DNA of 14,862 nt, taken from contig CALDZS010000250.1 in assembly GCA_937944065.1 (NCBI GenBank), positions 1-14,862 on the forward strand, given 5' to 3'. The DNA is from an uncultured Amylibacter sp. (GTDB lineage: Bacteria > Pseudomonadota > Alphaproteobacteria > Rhodobacterales > Rhodobacteraceae). The translations under genes and the position numbers were made by a program. Below the pieces are notes generated by a model. The model made no database searches, was not told where the DNA came from, and saw nothing but the letters and a program-made list of their open reading frames with translations. Shown here one piece after another: positions 14,052 to 14,862 of this stretch; positions within the stretch are counted from its first letter, which is position 1; the number at the start of each line of letters is the position of its first letter.

Positions 14052-14607
14052 AGCGTTGAGGTAAATGTCTGCTTTTGCCGATGATGATCTTAGCCTCGCG
14101 AGCGTAACGAACGTCTGCAATCCGCCCTTTCTAGACATTGCCTATGTTTTTCAGAATGGTCGCTTTGTCCCAAACAGCTGACATTCACTCAAAATCTAAA
14201 TCGGTCGCTTCTGGCCCTTGGCGGCCATTCGACAGGGTCACTCGGCGGGGATTGCAGTTTCCAAAAGCGGACATTGGCCTAAATTTGCAACAACATACGC
14301 CTTCGGATGCCAGCATTGCGTGGGGAAGGTTCAAAGATCGAACTCTCTTCGCGTAAGCAGATCAAATCGACATGAGTCTTTTCTTCTGCAGAAACTTCCT
14401 GCGTGTTCTACTTTTAAACTTTCTAACATGTCTATCAGCCGATCCATTCGGCACTGTTCTCGTTCTCATCTTATGTCTTTCCTAGGACTGGGATAAATCG
14501 AAAATCTCTTGTTTAGCAAAGCATGTCGATCTGTTCAAAAGGCATTGTTGATATGCTCATAGCAGTCGAAAAATTTGGTTGCGGGATCACGTTCCTAATT
14601 GGAAAAA
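14049..14607. other. Gene-free right flank with repeat copy 2
   Basis: No credible gene. The stretch contains the degenerate repeat at 14153-14294. Short frames across the repeat are of the kind often over-annotated as hypothetical proteins in this family and have no domain features. From 14295 to 14607 I see nothing recognisable. Confidence 0.55.
14153..14294. repeat. Degenerate repeat, copy 2 (direct repeat of 104-245)
   Basis: Units AGCTGACATTC (14176), GGCGGCCATTC (14220) and AGCGGACATTG (14266) are spaced 44 and 46 bases, as in copy 1. GGTCGCTT recurs at 14158 and 14203, a 45-base step, so the copy is itself a decayed tandem array. Same orientation as copy 1, about 14.05 kb away. Confidence 0.75.
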
Positions 14608-14862
14608 CTACCCATCCCGCAAATTTGCCAACACATTTAAAGTCACTGCAATGACCAAAGCGCAGAGTAATAGTTTTGATATCTGCTCCATGGTTCCCTC
14701 AATTAACATAACATGGACCACACTTCCTACAGCCGCGACGGCAGCGAACCCCGTATGGCCAATCTGCCAATTGCGAAAAGACACACCGGTTCGCCTCCGC
14801 AACGCCCCTAATAGAGCGACGACAAAAATGGCCCACATGGCAATCACTCCCCAGACAGAAAA
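14608..14862 (-). CDS. Membrane protein, ferric-reductase-like, C-terminal part
   Basis: The frame is open to the right edge, so only the last 84 or so residues are seen; a GTG at 14847 is not needed as a start. Three hydrophobic helices are present, with FRNWQIGHTGF and VVHVMLIEGTMEQ between them, where the two His residues could be haem ligands as in ferric reductase/cytochrome b-type membrane domains. The chain ends with VLANLRDG. Identity as a ferric-reductase-like transmembrane protein is moderate to low. Relation to the metal genes is unknown, since it lies outside the repeat pair. Confidence 0.5.
   Translation of the reverse strand, partial: FSVWGVIAMWAIFVVALLGALRRRTGVSFRNWQIGHTGFAAVAAVGSVVHVMLIEGTMEQISKLLLCALVIAVTLNVLANLRDG

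Noticed and set aside
14138..14496. Short reading frames across repeat copy 2
   Set aside because: They have no domain or signal features and owe their openness to the repeat; no ribosome site supports them.
1..14862. CRISPR arrays, tRNA or rRNA genes
   Set aside because: None seen: the 45-base repeats are too degenerate and too few for CRISPR, and no tRNA or rRNA signature was noticed.

Overview
The window looks like chromosome or plasmid DNA from a marine alphaproteobacterium of the Roseobacter group (Rhodobacteraceae). This rests on recognising protein families (a small catalytic-only integrase, the MerT/MerF/GDCCVxC set, a CopC/CopD/multicopper oxidase operon with c-type cytochromes) and on flanking degenerate repeats that resemble intergenic repeats of that family. 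No species can be named. GC content looks moderate, below that of many Rhodobacteraceae; this is an impression, not a calculation.

Layout. 1-462 is gene-free and holds one copy of a degenerate repeat. 463-2880 (minus) is a CopA-type Cu(I)-exporting ATPase behind a clear MerR-family promoter with a 19-bp spacer. Divergent from it, 3237-7847 (plus) is a tightly packed operon: cueR, a membrane-anchored cytochrome c, copC, copD, a Tat-exported multicopper oxidase, a soluble cytochrome c and a ScsC-like DsbA protein. After a second copy of a CueR-like site come a small Met/His/Cys-rich membrane protein and a Tat-exported L,D-transpeptidase (7918-8728). A four- or five-helix membrane protein of unknown function follows (8831-9223).

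9381-10620 is a mercury-type uptake cassette: merT, merF and a GDCCVxC protein on the minus strand, divergent from a three-cysteine MerR regulator. No merA or merP lies in the window. 10701-11204 (minus) is a Crp/Fnr-type regulator; between it and a divergent secreted His-rich protein (11320-11841) lies a perfect TATGAT-N4-ATCATA palindrome. Next are a second Tat-exported L,D-transpeptidase (12091-12771), a small lipoprotein (12785-13090, minus), a tyrosine recombinase (13388-14020), a second copy of the degenerate repeat, and the C-terminal part of a ferric-reductase-like membrane protein that runs off the right edge.

How it may work together (inference): CueR senses cytoplasmic Cu(I) and turns on CopA, which exports it. 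In the periplasm CopC/CopD and the multicopper oxidase handle or oxidise copper, two cytochromes c may connect this to the electron transport chain, and the ScsC-like protein repairs or protects thiols. L,D-transpeptidases are a known target of copper, so their presence in two metal-linked positions is notable. The near-identical direct repeats about 14 kb apart plus an integrase suggest that the whole block is, or once was, a mobile metal-resistance island.
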